A DNA stretch of 34,870 bases. Source: an uncultured Veillonella sp. (lineage in GTDB: Bacteria; Bacillota; Negativicutes; Veillonellales; Veillonellaceae). The notes under the pieces were generated by a model. The model was not told the origin of the DNA. It saw only the letters and a program-made list of their open reading frames with translations, and did not search any database. This document shows, in pieces, positions 16,197 to 24,677 of this stretch. The stretch covers positions 1 through 34,870 of the forward strand of contig URSE01000004.1 in assembly GCA_900550455.1 (NCBI GenBank), given 5' to 3'. Both the position numbers and the translations under genes were made by a program. How positions within the stretch are numbered: the first letter of the stretch is position 1; every line of letters starts with the position of its first letter.

Positions 16197-16225
16197 ATTA
16201 GGGCAAGGACAAACCTTACCCTAAT
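16197..16225 (-). other. Stable hairpin between rpsB and tsf without U tract
   Basis: Arms 16197-16208 and 16214-16225 (ATTAGGG, one mismatch, AAGG) pair over 11 bp around a 5-base loop. On the minus strand the next bases are TGACAAATAGG, so there is no U run and it is not a standard terminator. It sits just before the tsf ribosome binding site. It may be a processing site, a stabiliser of the rpsB 3' end, or a partial attenuator. The role is inference. Confidence 0.55.
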
Positions 16226-16258
16226 ATCGATTGTATATGTACTATTTCAAAGGTTAGA

Positions 16259-16963
16259 TTATTCAGCTTCCACAGCTTCAGTATCTTGAGCACCTTCGAT
16301 AACAGCGTCAGCCAATTTAGAAATAAGCAATTTAACAGCGCGGATAGCGTCATCATTTGCAGGAATTGGGAAATCAACTTCGTCTGGATCGCAATTAGTA
16401 TCTACTGTAGCTACTACTGGAATACCCAATTTATGTGCTTCTTGAATAGCGATTTTTTCTTTTTTAGGATCAACAATTACGATTGCACCTGGCATTTTAG
16501 GCATATCTTTGATACCGCCGAGGTACTTTTCGAGTTTATCCATTTCATGACGAAGACCGATAACTTCTTTTTTAGGAAGTACTTCGAATGTGCCATCTTC
16601 AGCCATTTTTTCAAGTTCTTTCAAACGTTTGATACGTGTTTCGATAGTTTTGAAGTTAGTCAACATACCACCCAACCAACGTTCGTTTACGAAGAACATA
16701 TTAGCACGAGTTGCTTCTTCTTTAATTGCGTCTTGTGCTTGTTTTTTAGTACCAACGAACAAAATTGTTTCACCAGCTGCTGCAGTTTCACGCAAGAAAG
16801 AATAAGCTTCTTCTACTTTTTTAACTGTTTTTTGAAGGTCGATGATGTAAATGCCGTTACGTTCTGTGAAGATGTAACGAGCCATTTTAGGGTTCCAACG
16901 ACGAGTTTGGTGACCGAAATGTACGCCGGCTTCCAAAAGGGATTTCATAGATACTACTGCCAT
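16259..16963 (-). CDS. rpsB: 30S ribosomal protein S2
   Basis: S2 bridges the head and body of the small subunit and is needed for S1 binding where S1 exists. From the ATG at 16963 (234 residues), AGGAGG lies 8 bases ahead; the in-frame GTG at 16972 overlaps that site and is rejected. Family blocks are MKSLLEAGVHFGHQTRRWNP, IIDLQKT, FVGTKKQAQ, NERWLGGMLTN and VIVDPKKEKIAIQEA. It is first in a two-gene unit with tsf, behind the promoter at 17070-17099 and a leader of about 95 bases that may bear regulation. Confidence 0.98.
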   Translation of the reverse strand: MAVVSMKSLLEAGVHFGHQTRRWNPKMARYIFTERNGIYIIDLQKTVKKVEEAYSFLRETAAAGETILFVGTKKQAQDAIKEEATRANMFFVNERWLGGMLTNFKTIETRIKRLKELEKMAEDGTFEVLPKKEVIGLRHEMDKLEKYLGGIKDMPKMPGAIVIVDPKKEKIAIQEAHKLGIPVVATVDTNCDPDEVDFPIPANDDAIRAVKLLISKLADAVIEGAQDTEAVEAE

Positions 16964-17069
16964 TTGAGGCACCTCCTGTTAATTAACTACCGCCACTTCA
17001 TCCCCTGGGCCACTCGAAATTGAGCACAGTACCAGAGTCCATAAGCGTGATTATTTTTCATACCCACAT

Positions 17070-17099
17070 ATAATACCATATAAAAATGTCCATATGCAA
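17070..17099 (-). promoter_or_regulatory. Promoter of rpsB-tsf with extended -10
   Basis: On the minus strand, TTGCAT (17099-17094) and TATTAT (17075-17070) are 18 bases apart, and TGG directly before TATTAT gives an extended -10. Transcription would start near 17062 and leave a leader of about 95 bases before the rpsB ATG. The leader holds short complementary blocks (CTCTGG near 17035 with CCAGG near 17005, and CTC with GAG inside). This may be an S2 feedback site. The promoter is read directly; the leader function is a guess. Confidence 0.7.
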
Positions 17100-17150
17100 G
17101 CGATAAAGGGCATTTTCTAAGGCTCTACTTCAAATACCAAAAAGGCTAGT

Positions 17151-17801
17151 CTAATTATTTCGAATAGCTTCAATCATCGCCGTCCGATCAGGGGCGCCGA
17201 AAATGGCGGATCCAGCTACAAGAACGCTTGCACCTGCTGCTTTTACAGCAGCGCAAGTCTTGGCATTGACCCCTCCATCCACTTCGATAAGACAGTCTTT
17301 ATTTCCCATGCTTTTAAGTAAGGCCTTGGTTTGCTCAATCTTATCCACCGCTCTAGGGATGAAAGATTGACCCCCAAAACCAGGGTTGACGGACATAATC
17401 AAAATGAGATCCAGGTCCCCTACTAAATCTTCTAGGAGGGATACAGGAGTGCCAGGATTGAGGGATATTCCCGCCTTCATACCAGCCCCCTTAATAGCTT
17501 GAATCAAACGATGAGGGTGATGTGTTGCTTCTAGGTGGAAGGTAAAGTAATCCACCCCTACTGCGGCAGCCTCTTCTACATAAGCCTCTGGATTGGATAC
17601 CATAAAATGAGCATCAAAAGGTATAGACAAATGTGGTCGAATGGCCTTTACAAGGGGAAGACCAAAGGTAAGGTTGGGAACAAAGTGGCCATCCATCACA
17701 TCGATATGGAGCCAATCAGCGCCTGCTTCTTCAATACCTTTCAACTCCTCTGCCAACTTAGAAAAGTCTGCAGACAACATAGATGGTGCAATTCTAATCA
17801 T
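17151..17801 (-). CDS. rpe: Ribulose-phosphate 3-epimerase
   Basis: This TIM-barrel enzyme interconverts ribulose 5-phosphate and xylulose 5-phosphate in the pentose phosphate pathway. At 216 residues it has the normal length. The metal and catalytic blocks are visible: IAPSMLSADF at the start, WLHIDVMDGHFVPN (His and Asp ligands), PFDAHFMVSNP, VNPGFGGQSF and EVDGGVNAKT. The ATG at 17801 follows AGGAGG at a 4-base spacing, 8 bases after rsgA. The pairing rsgA-rpe downstream of prkC is common in Firmicutes. It is last in the long priA-to-rpe unit; I see no clear terminator after it before the rpsB promoter. Confidence 0.97.
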   Translation of the reverse strand: MIRIAPSMLSADFSKLAEELKGIEEAGADWLHIDVMDGHFVPNLTFGLPLVKAIRPHLSIPFDAHFMVSNPEAYVEEAAAVGVDYFTFHLEATHHPHRLIQAIKGAGMKAGISLNPGTPVSLLEDLVGDLDLILIMSVNPGFGGQSFIPRAVDKIEQTKALLKSMGNKDCLIEVDGGVNAKTCAAVKAAGASVLVAGSAIFGAPDRTAMIEAIRNN

Positions 17802-17809
17802 AAATCCTC

Positions 17810-18682
17810 CTAGCGATGTCGCTTAGCTAATTCTTTTTGAATCTCTTGGCGAATGGCCAAATAGGCTTCATATCGTTCTTGTGATATATCCCCTGCTTCT
17901 AGGGCCTTTTTTACCCCACACACTGGTTCATGCAAATGGTAACAAGGAGAAAATTGACAAGCCCTCTCATAGTTCAAAAACTCTGGGAAGAGAGAGGTCA
18001 AACGCTCCAAGGATAGGTTTTTAAATTCCACCGCAGAAAAGCCTGGTGTGTCCATAATAAAGGAATCACCATCCAAGGCAAAGAGGGTGGCATGCCGTGT
18101 AGTGTGGCGTCCTCGCTTGATCTTGTTGGACACAGAGCCCGTTTGGAATTGGAACTTAGGATCCACCGCATTGAGAAGAGAAGACTTTCCCACCCCGGAA
18201 GGACCAGCAAAAGCCGTCACCTTATGGGCTAAATGCTCGCGGAGGTCATCAATTCCTCGCCCCTCAAAGGTAGATGTAGTGATAACCTCGTAACCAATAT
18301 TGCGATAGCGTTCAACCAAAGCCATAGCACGGTCATCGGCTAAGTCCCACTTATTGATACAAATAACTAAGGGAATATCAGAATCCTCGATCATAACCAA
18401 GAGGCGATTGAAGAGGAGCTCGTTAATATCTGGTTCTCGTGCGGCTACCACCAATATGACTTGGTCTATGTTGGCTACAGCAGGCCGCACCATGGCATTA
18501 TACCGAGGATGAATGGCTTCAACAAAGCCATCCTCAGAAACATCTACACGGTCTCCTACCAGTATGGAATAGCGGCTTTGTTTAAGTTTTCCTCTTACCT
18601 TACATTCAAGAACCTGACCATCAGGGACCTGAACATAGAAGTAACCATTCATATTTTTAATTACAATACCTGTATTGATCAT
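17810..18682 (-). CDS. rsgA: Ribosome small-subunit maturation GTPase
   Basis: RsgA is a circularly permuted GTPase that checks late maturation of the 30S subunit. The 290 residues hold an N-terminal OB fold (about 1-65). The permuted G domain has NKWD at 110-113 before the P-loop GPSGVGKSS at 160-168, a GRHTTRHATL switch region and DTPGF at 211-215. A C-terminal zinc finger uses Cys242, Cys247, His249 and Cys255. The ATG overlaps the prkC stop as TAATG. The OB fold looks slightly compact, but all functional motifs are present. Confidence 0.96.
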   Translation of the reverse strand: MINTGIVIKNMNGYFYVQVPDGQVLECKVRGKLKQSRYSILVGDRVDVSEDGFVEAIHPRYNAMVRPAVANIDQVILVVAAREPDINELLFNRLLVMIEDSDIPLVICINKWDLADDRAMALVERYRNIGYEVITTSTFEGRGIDDLREHLAHKVTAFAGPSGVGKSSLLNAVDPKFQFQTGSVSNKIKRGRHTTRHATLFALDGDSFIMDTPGFSAVEFKNLSLERLTSLFPEFLNYERACQFSPCYHLHEPVCGVKKALEAGDISQERYEAYLAIRQEIQKELAKRHR

Positions 18683-20607
18683 TATAGGGCTTGATCCTGT
18701 ACGAGAGCGCCATTAAGGTATACCTTAATACGGACATCACCGACGCCAGAAACCTTACGAACAATGCGGTCACCAGCCCGGTTCACATCATCGTAAACTA
18801 CGGTAGACCCCTCATCATCCTTAACTACAATTTTAACCTCTTGGTGGTTAGACCCTGCTGGCACGGTAACATCGACAGTACCCCTAGTGCGATTGCCCGA
18901 AGACTCGGATTTCTTTTCTTCACTAGCCTTAGTGGCTTTAGTCGTGAGAACTATAGAGCCGCCTTGTTCTATATCCTTACCAGCCGCTACCGATTGATCT
19001 GTAACGATAGAGGATTCATCAGTAGACCCATTAATGGAGGCCAGGGAGATTTCCAAAGAAGATAGGGCATCCCGTGCATCTTTCAAGGTCATACCAATGA
19101 GACTAGGCACAGTTACCTTTTTAGGACTCAGTTTATTAACCACTACGTCTACCAATTGCCCCTTGTTAATTTTGCCATCAGCAGAAGGGCTTTGGCTGAT
19201 AATAACCCCATCTGGTTTAGACGAATCCTCTTGTGTCGTAATCTTACCTAAGACAAGACCCATATCCTTCAAGCGTTGCTTAGCCTGATCCACAGTAAGC
19301 CCGCTTAAATCTGGTACGGTCAAATCACCGGCCCCCTTAGAAACCACCAGATGAACAGGATGATTTTCCTTAACCGATTCACCAGAGGCAGGCGTTTGCG
19401 AAATAACTTTACCCGCCGGCACTTCAGAATTAGCTACTTCTGATACAGATACTCGTAGGTGATTATCCTCCAAGATGTTGCGAGCCACCGATACCTGTTT
19501 ACCAACTACATTCGGAACGGTAACAGTTGCATTAGACCAGAAATTACCGAAGGAAAGGAAGGCCCACAAGAAGGCTACTACAAAAATAACTACGGATCCT
19601 AAGAGGATATATTTTTGAGGAATCTTGGCAATAGTCCCTAGAATGCCTTTATGTTCTTCCTCTTGTACCTCTTCGTCCAACTCTTCCAATTGGGATGTCA
19701 TTTCATTGACTGGTGGCAAGACTTGAGTAGCAAAATCGTATTGGCGCATACGGGATGTACCAAAGCCAGCAAAGCCACCGGACATACGAAGGTCTCCAAT
19801 CATTTCAGACACTGATCGATAGCGGTCTGCTGGTTTCTTTTGCAAGGCCTTCATCACCACCGATTCCAATAGAGGTGGAATGGATGGATTGTAACGAGTA
19901 GGCGGAATCAATTTATCCTTTACATGCTTGAGGGCCACCGCAATCGGCGTATCCGCTTCATAGGGAACACGACCCGTCAACATTTCATAGAGGACAACCC
20001 CTAAGGAGTAAATATCAGTAGATCCATCAATCGCCTTACCAGATGCCTGTTCAGGCGATAAATAGTGGGCTGAACCCATAACGGAATTCGTATACATCAT
20101 AGTATTTTGAGAATTCATAGCCCGTGCGATACCAAAGTCTGTCACCTTGAGGCGACCAGATTTAGTAATCAACATATTGTGAGGTTTAATATCACAATGC
20201 ACGATGCCCATTGCATGGGCATGTTCCAAGCCTTCTGCAATAGCGACAGCAAACTTAACCGCCTCATCAACAGACAACTTGCCCCGTTCTTGGATATATT
20301 CCTTGAGTGTCTGCCCTTCTACATATTCCATAACGATATAATGGTAGCCTTGATCGTAGCCTACATCATACATGTTAACGATATTAGGATGGCTCAAACG
20401 CCCTGCATTTTGAGCTTCCCGTTTAAAGCGCCCTACAAAGCCTTCATCAGAGGCAAAGTTGGCATGCAAAATTTTTATGGCCACTGTACGGCCCAAGAGT
20501 TCATCGTAACCGCGATATACGTCAGCCATACCACCAACGCCGATTTTTTCGATGACCTTATATCGATTATCGAGGACAACATTTTGTCCAGGTCGAATCA
20601 TACTCAT
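18682..20607 (-). CDS. prkC: Membrane Ser/Thr protein kinase with PASTA repeats
   Basis: This Hanks-type kinase senses muropeptides or lipid II through extracellular PASTA repeats and phosphorylates cell-wall and translation proteins. The 641 residues hold a kinase domain (about 15-275) with a glycine loop KIGVGGMADVYRG, Lys45, Glu64 and DFG at 157-159. A linker rich in Glu precedes a single membrane helix (about 333-354). Three PASTA repeats (about 361-425, 428-492, 497-557) are followed by a Ser/Lys-rich spacer and a C-terminal beta domain (about 577-641). The catalytic loop reads HCD (137-139) instead of the usual HRD, so the Arg that contacts the activation loop is missing. The matching phosphatase gene lies 19 bases upstream. 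The start ATG at 20607 has only a weak site. Confidence 0.95.
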   Translation of the reverse strand: MSMIRPGQNVVLDNRYKVIEKIGVGGMADVYRGYDELLGRTVAIKILHANFASDEGFVGRFKREAQNAGRLSHPNIVNMYDVGYDQGYHYIVMEYVEGQTLKEYIQERGKLSVDEAVKFAVAIAEGLEHAHAMGIVHCDIKPHNMLITKSGRLKVTDFGIARAMNSQNTMMYTNSVMGSAHYLSPEQASGKAIDGSTDIYSLGVVLYEMLTGRVPYEADTPIAVALKHVKDKLIPPTRYNPSIPPLLESVVMKALQKKPADRYRSVSEMIGDLRMSGGFAGFGTSRMRQYDFATQVLPPVNEMTSQLEELDEEVQEEEHKGILGTIAKIPQKYILLGSVVIFVVAFLWAFLSFGNFWSNATVTVPNVVGKQVSVARNILEDNHLRVSVSEVANSEVPAGKVISQTPASGESVKENHPVHLVVSKGAGDLTVPDLSGLTVDQAKQRLKDMGLVLGKITTQEDSSKPDGVIISQSPSADGKINKGQLVDVVVNKLSPKKVTVPSLIGMTLKDARDALSSLEISLASINGSTDESSIVTDQSVAAGKDIEQGGSIVLTTKATKASEEKKSESSGNRTRGTVDVTVPAGSNHQEVKIVVKDDEGSTVVYDDVNRAGDRIVRKVSGVGDVRIKVYLNGALVQDQAL

Positions 20608-20626
20608 TATTTCACCACTTTCCAGG

Positions 20627-21325
20627 CTACATGGACCCTACGATAATTGTTGTATTATCGCCAGCTCCGCCGTCATATACAAGGCGCATTAAGACATCTA
20701 ATACCTCTTGATCAGATGTGATTTCATCTAATACGCCTTCGATTACATAGTCGCTCACGTATTCAGTGAGTCCGTCACTACACATCAAAATGCGGTCACC
20801 TGGCACTAATTCTAAGACACCAGAATCCACTTCCACCTCAGGGCTAACACCAACAGCACGAGTTAACATATTGCGCTTAGGATGAGACCCCATTTCTTCC
20901 TTGGTGATTTCCCCTGCTTCAAAAAGGGTTTGGACAAAGGAATGGTCTACCGTCACCTGGTTTAGGTTCCCATGGCGGAAGAGATAAAGGCGGGAATCAC
21001 CTACATGAGCCCAATAGAGCTTATTGCCATCAAGGGCTGCAACAACTGCGGTGGTACCCATCCCCTCTAATTGCGGTTCCTTATGAACAGCTGCATAGAT
21101 TTTACCGTTGGCCTCTTGAATGGCTTGGACCAAGGTTGCAGTATCAACTTGGTCGGCGTCTTGTATTAACCGACGTATCTCGTCAATGGCATAGGTAGAG
21201 GCAATTTCACCACCGGTGTAGCCTCCCATGCCATCTGTGACAATATATAAGTTGTCATCGATGACAAAACGGTCTTCGTTCTTTTTCCGAACTAATCCCA
21301 TCTTGCTCATACCTATACAATTCAT
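20627..21325 (-). CDS. stp: PP2C-family Ser/Thr phosphatase, partner of the PASTA kinase
   Basis: This is a Mn/Mg-dependent phosphatase that reverses PASTA-kinase phosphorylation. The 232 residues from the ATG at 21325 show the PP2C metal motifs: KMGLVRKKNEDRF, VTDGMGGYTGGEIAS, AHVGDSRLYLF, SDGLTEYV and a closing GAGDNTTIIV block. The start is chosen because AGAAGGG lies 5 bases ahead and the ATG overlaps the rlmN stop as TAATG. A 17-codon in-frame extension overlaps the rlmN coding end and is not needed. The name stp/prpC is used interchangeably in the family. It lies directly before prkC, the standard pairing. Confidence 0.95.
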   Translation of the reverse strand: MNCIGMSKMGLVRKKNEDRFVIDDNLYIVTDGMGGYTGGEIASTYAIDEIRRLIQDADQVDTATLVQAIQEANGKIYAAVHKEPQLEGMGTTAVVAALDGNKLYWAHVGDSRLYLFRHGNLNQVTVDHSFVQTLFEAGEITKEEMGSHPKRNMLTRAVGVSPEVEVDSGVLELVPGDRILMCSDGLTEYVSDYVIEGVLDEITSDQEVLDVLMRLVYDGGAGDNTTIIVGSM

Positions 21326-22371
21326 TAATGCCCTTCTTTCTCCACTTGCGCTTGTTGGGCCTTGAGCTGACCACAAGCGGCTTGAATGGTATCCCCCATC
21401 TCTTTACGGATGGTGACAGACACCCCATAGGATTCTACAATTTCTTTGAATTGCTTCATGTGATTAATGCTTGGCTTGTAAAGATTTATATGCTCATTCC
21501 CATTAACGGGAATTAAGTTAACATTGCAGTTAGGAAAATCCTTAGCAATCATCCCCAATGTATGAGCTTCCTCTAAGGAGTCATTACGGTCCTTAATAAG
21601 GATATATTCGAAGGTGATCCTCCGTTGCGTCTTGTGATAATAGTATTGAACCGCTTCCAAGACTTGGTCTAGGCTGTAGCGGGCCCCTACTGGCATAAGA
21701 GACATTCGTTGATCCTGACTAACTGCATGAAGGGATAAAGCCAAGGTAATAGGTATACCCTCATCGGCTAAGCGGTAGATATTATCTACCCAGCCACAAG
21801 TAGAAAGGGTCATCTTACGGTAGGATATGTTAAAGGTTTCTTTACCATGTATCAGACGTAAAGCTTTGACCACCTGCTCATAGTTTTGTAAGGGCTCTCC
21901 CGATCCCATGACCACCATAGAGTGAATATCTTCTCCCAATAAGCTCGCGAAAAGCAAGACCTGAGCTATAATTTCATAGGCTTCCAAGTCTCTATGGAGT
22001 CCGCCTGTAGTAGAGGCACAGAAAATACAGCCCATGGCACAACCACACTGGGAAGATACACAGACGGAATTCCCATAGTGTTGGGCCATGAGAACGGTCT
22101 CAACCCGACTACCATCCTTGAGTTCAAGGAGAAGCTTGCGCGTATTCCCATCAGGTGCCACCGATTGGGTGACTACCTTTGGCAGGCTAATAGAGCAATG
22201 CTGTTTTAGCCATTCTCGCATAGGGCCTGGTAGTTGCAACATAGCATCAAAATCAAAGACATACCGATGATAAATATAGTCCATGATTTGCTTAGCTCGG
22301 AATTTAGGGAATCTACCTTCAAGGCAAACTTCTTGCAGTTCCAGTAAGCTTTTACCTAACAGTTCTATCAT
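21325..22371 (-). CDS. rlmN: Dual-specificity 23S rRNA A2503 / tRNA A37 C2-methyltransferase
   Basis: This radical-SAM enzyme methylates C2 of A2503 in 23S rRNA and A37 in some tRNAs. The 348 residues carry the cluster triad in CAMGCIFCAS. The methyl-carrying cysteine lies in the C-terminal block QAACGQL, along with the family block SLHAVSQDQRMSLMPVG. Cfr-type resistance proteins are relatives, but the context and length favour RlmN. The ATG at 22371 overlaps the rsmB stop as ATGA, with AAGGAG at a 5-base spacing. It sits in the fmt-rsmB-rlmN-stp-prkC order common in Firmicutes. Confidence 0.96.
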   Translation of the reverse strand: MIELLGKSLLELQEVCLEGRFPKFRAKQIMDYIYHRYVFDFDAMLQLPGPMREWLKQHCSISLPKVVTQSVAPDGNTRKLLLELKDGSRVETVLMAQHYGNSVCVSSQCGCAMGCIFCASTTGGLHRDLEAYEIIAQVLLFASLLGEDIHSMVVMGSGEPLQNYEQVVKALRLIHGKETFNISYRKMTLSTCGWVDNIYRLADEGIPITLALSLHAVSQDQRMSLMPVGARYSLDQVLEAVQYYYHKTQRRITFEYILIKDRNDSLEEAHTLGMIAKDFPNCNVNLIPVNGNEHINLYKPSINHMKQFKEIVESYGVSVTIRKEMGDTIQAACGQLKAQQAQVEKEGH

Positions 22372-23726
22372 GCTTTCTCCTTACGCATACGGGCCATAAA
22401 GAAGCCATCCATATCATGACGAGCTGGGTTTACGGTCACCATACCATCCACAGGGGCAACAGGCAATTCATCAGGTCCGATAGGATCTAATCGAAATTCC
22501 TTATGATCTTTTAAAAAGGTCTTCACCACCTCTTGATTTTCTAGAGAATTAATGGTGCAGGTAGAATAGACAAGAACGCCCCCCTCTTTGACAGTCATAG
22601 CAGCGCGATCTAGGATGGCTGCTTGCAGCTTAGGTAAATCTGTCAGGCTAGAAGGCTCCTTACGCCAGCGCATATCCAACTTTTTCTGTAAGATACCCAA
22701 ACCAGAACAAGGAGCATCTACTAGGACTCGGTCATAGGACCCAGCCTGAGATTCTGGTATCTCCCGCCCATCTTGTAAGCAGGTTTTCACAATAGTAACC
22801 CCTAATCGCTTAGCATTGTCCTTCATGAGGGCAAGTTTATGATCATATACATCACAGGCCACAAGGGTCCCCTCATTTCTCATAAGACTAGCCATGTGCA
22901 TGGTCTTCCCTCCAGGAGCGGCACAGGTATCCAAGACCCTCTCTCCTGGTCTAGGGTTAACCACACGCCCCACCATAAGAGAAGCCTTATCCATAAAGGT
23001 AATATAACCTTCTTTTACGAATTTTGAAGCCTCCAGGGACCCTAGATGCTTATCGATATAAATAAGGTCATCAAAATCCTGGTCTCGGCTAATTATCCAA
23101 CCAGCCTCTTCCAACTCCTTAATACAGCCTTCCACATCTGTCTTAAGACCATTAATACGGGCTGAAAGAAAGGGTTTTTCATTAAACCAAGCACAAAGTT
23201 CTTCTGTCGCCTCAGTTCCCATCTGTTGGCACCAATACTCCACCAACCAAGTCGGTTGATTGTAAGTATAGGCTATCCGGTCTATAGGCGTCTTAGCTAA
23301 ATCATCAATCGTTAACGATTCAGCCTGGCGATCAGCATTCCGCAAAACTCCATTTACAAAGCCAGATAGGCCTCGCGTCATTTTCTTAGCCAGCTTAACC
23401 GACTCATTAACAGCGGCAGAATTAGGGACCTTGTCCATATAGATTATCTGATAAAGACCTAGTCGGAGTATTTCTACCACCAAAGAAGAAAGTTTTTTTA
23501 TCTTCTTCTTAGTCAGGTCCTCAATGATGGCATCCAAATAATTACGGCGACGAATGACCCCATAGACCAACTCTGTAAAGAAGCGGCGATCTAAATCACC
23601 AAGATCATACTTGCTAATGTACTGTTTCAAGACCACATTAGCATAGGCCCCTCCTCGATTAATATCCGACAGTGCCTGTAGGGCTAGGCGTCGAACATTA
23701 GGAATCTGTGTTTGTGTATCAGTCAT
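22368..23726 (-). CDS. rsmB: 16S rRNA (cytosine967-C5)-methyltransferase
   Basis: RsmB methylates C967 of 16S rRNA. The 452 residues begin with a NusB-like RNA-binding domain (about 10-140). A Rossmann methyltransferase domain follows, with the SAM motif DTCAAPGGKTMH, the DAPCSGLG catalytic block and the STCTI block that holds the nucleophilic cysteine. The ATG at 23726 follows GAGG at a 6-base spacing and lies inside the end of fmt (8-base overlap). The length and two-domain form match RsmB better than RsmF. It links translation initiation genes (fmt, def) to rlmN. Confidence 0.96.
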   Translation of the reverse strand: MTDTQTQIPNVRRLALQALSDINRGGAYANVVLKQYISKYDLGDLDRRFFTELVYGVIRRRNYLDAIIEDLTKKKIKKLSSLVVEILRLGLYQIIYMDKVPNSAAVNESVKLAKKMTRGLSGFVNGVLRNADRQAESLTIDDLAKTPIDRIAYTYNQPTWLVEYWCQQMGTEATEELCAWFNEKPFLSARINGLKTDVEGCIKELEEAGWIISRDQDFDDLIYIDKHLGSLEASKFVKEGYITFMDKASLMVGRVVNPRPGERVLDTCAAPGGKTMHMASLMRNEGTLVACDVYDHKLALMKDNAKRLGVTIVKTCLQDGREIPESQAGSYDRVLVDAPCSGLGILQKKLDMRWRKEPSSLTDLPKLQAAILDRAAMTVKEGGVLVYSTCTINSLENQEVVKTFLKDHKEFRLDPIGPDELPVAPVDGMVTVNPARHDMDGFFMARMRKEKA

Positions 23727-24675
23727 TTGAATCCTCTTGACCTAAGAGAGCACCTACTTGTAGTTGGTGACCTCGAGCAAAGTCACCTGCATTCATCCGT
23801 TTCTTATTATCTGGTTGAACTTCTTCCACTCGTAAGATACCCGCTCCAGTAGCTACATCAAAGCTATGCTTATCCACCTTAAGAATAGTACCTTCGGAAC
23901 TAGAAGTAGGGCTATCTAACGCTTGGGCCATCCAAATCTTTAACCGTTTTCCATTAATAAAACTAAAACAACCTGGCGATGGATTAAGACCCTTTATAAG
24001 GCCAGCCAGGTCTTTAGCTGAACGAGTCCAGTCAATATGGCCCATAGCCTTTGTCACCTTGCCACAGTGGCTAGCTTGGTCATCATCTTGGGGAATCCCC
24101 TTTAGATCTCCCGCAACCCAGCCTTCAATCACTTGATTAATCACCTGTCCCCCTAAAAAGGCCAACCGATCAAAGAGTTGCCCAGTCGTTTCCTTAGGGG
24201 CAATAGCGATTTTCTCAATTTGGATGATATCACCTGTATCTAGCCCATTATCCATATGCATAATCGTTACGCCTGTTTCAGCATCATTATTGATAAGGGC
24301 ATAATGGATAGGTGCTGCTCCCCGATATTTAGGAAGGATTGATGCATGTACATTGAGACAACCATATGGAGGCAAAGCGATAAGCCATGGAGGCAAAATT
24401 TTACCATAAGCCACCACAACAACTAAATCTGGTTTGAGGTCTTCTAATTGAGCTTGCGCCTCTGGATCCTTAAGGGTAACTGGTTGATAAACAGAAAGAT
24501 CATGAGCAAGGGCGCAAACCTTAACAGGTGGAGCCTGTACTTGCTTCCTCCGCCCCTTAGCCTTATCTGGCTGACAATAGACCCCTACTATATCATGAGG
24601 TCCTTCAATAAGAGCTTCTAAGGTAGGAACAGAAAAATCCGGTGTTCCCATAAAGACAATGCGTAATGGTGTCAT
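23719..24675 (-). CDS. fmt: Methionyl-tRNA formyltransferase
   Basis: Fmt formylates initiator Met-tRNA using 10-formyl-THF. The 318 residues show the N-terminal formyltransferase fold with RIVFMGTPDFSVPTLEAL and the catalytic region NVHASILPKYRGAAPIHYAL. The later block MDNGLDTGDI holds the active-site Asp. A C-terminal tRNA-binding beta barrel covers about 205-318. The start ATG at 24675 lies 2 bases after the def stop, with AAAGG inside the end of def. The def-fmt pair adds and later removes the formyl group on nascent chains. Confidence 0.97.
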   Translation of the reverse strand: MTPLRIVFMGTPDFSVPTLEALIEGPHDIVGVYCQPDKAKGRRKQVQAPPVKVCALAHDLSVYQPVTLKDPEAQAQLEDLKPDLVVVVAYGKILPPWLIALPPYGCLNVHASILPKYRGAAPIHYALINNDAETGVTIMHMDNGLDTGDIIQIEKIAIAPKETTGQLFDRLAFLGGQVINQVIEGWVAGDLKGIPQDDDQASHCGKVTKAMGHIDWTRSAKDLAGLIKGLNPSPGCFSFINGKRLKIWMAQALDSPTSSSEGTILKVDKHSFDVATGAGILRVEEVQPDNKKRMNAGDFARGHQLQVGALLGQEDSND

Positions 24676-24677
24676 CC

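Noticed and set aside
15664..16224. 186-residue plus-strand ORF opposite tsf
   Set aside because: It is the antisense of a highly biased, strongly expressed gene; the peptide is Phe/Cys/Ser-rich, has no domain and no ribosome binding site.
16286..17023. 245-residue plus-strand ORF opposite rpsB
   Set aside because: Same cause: codon bias of rpsB leaves the opposite strand open. The product is implausibly rich in Phe and Cys.
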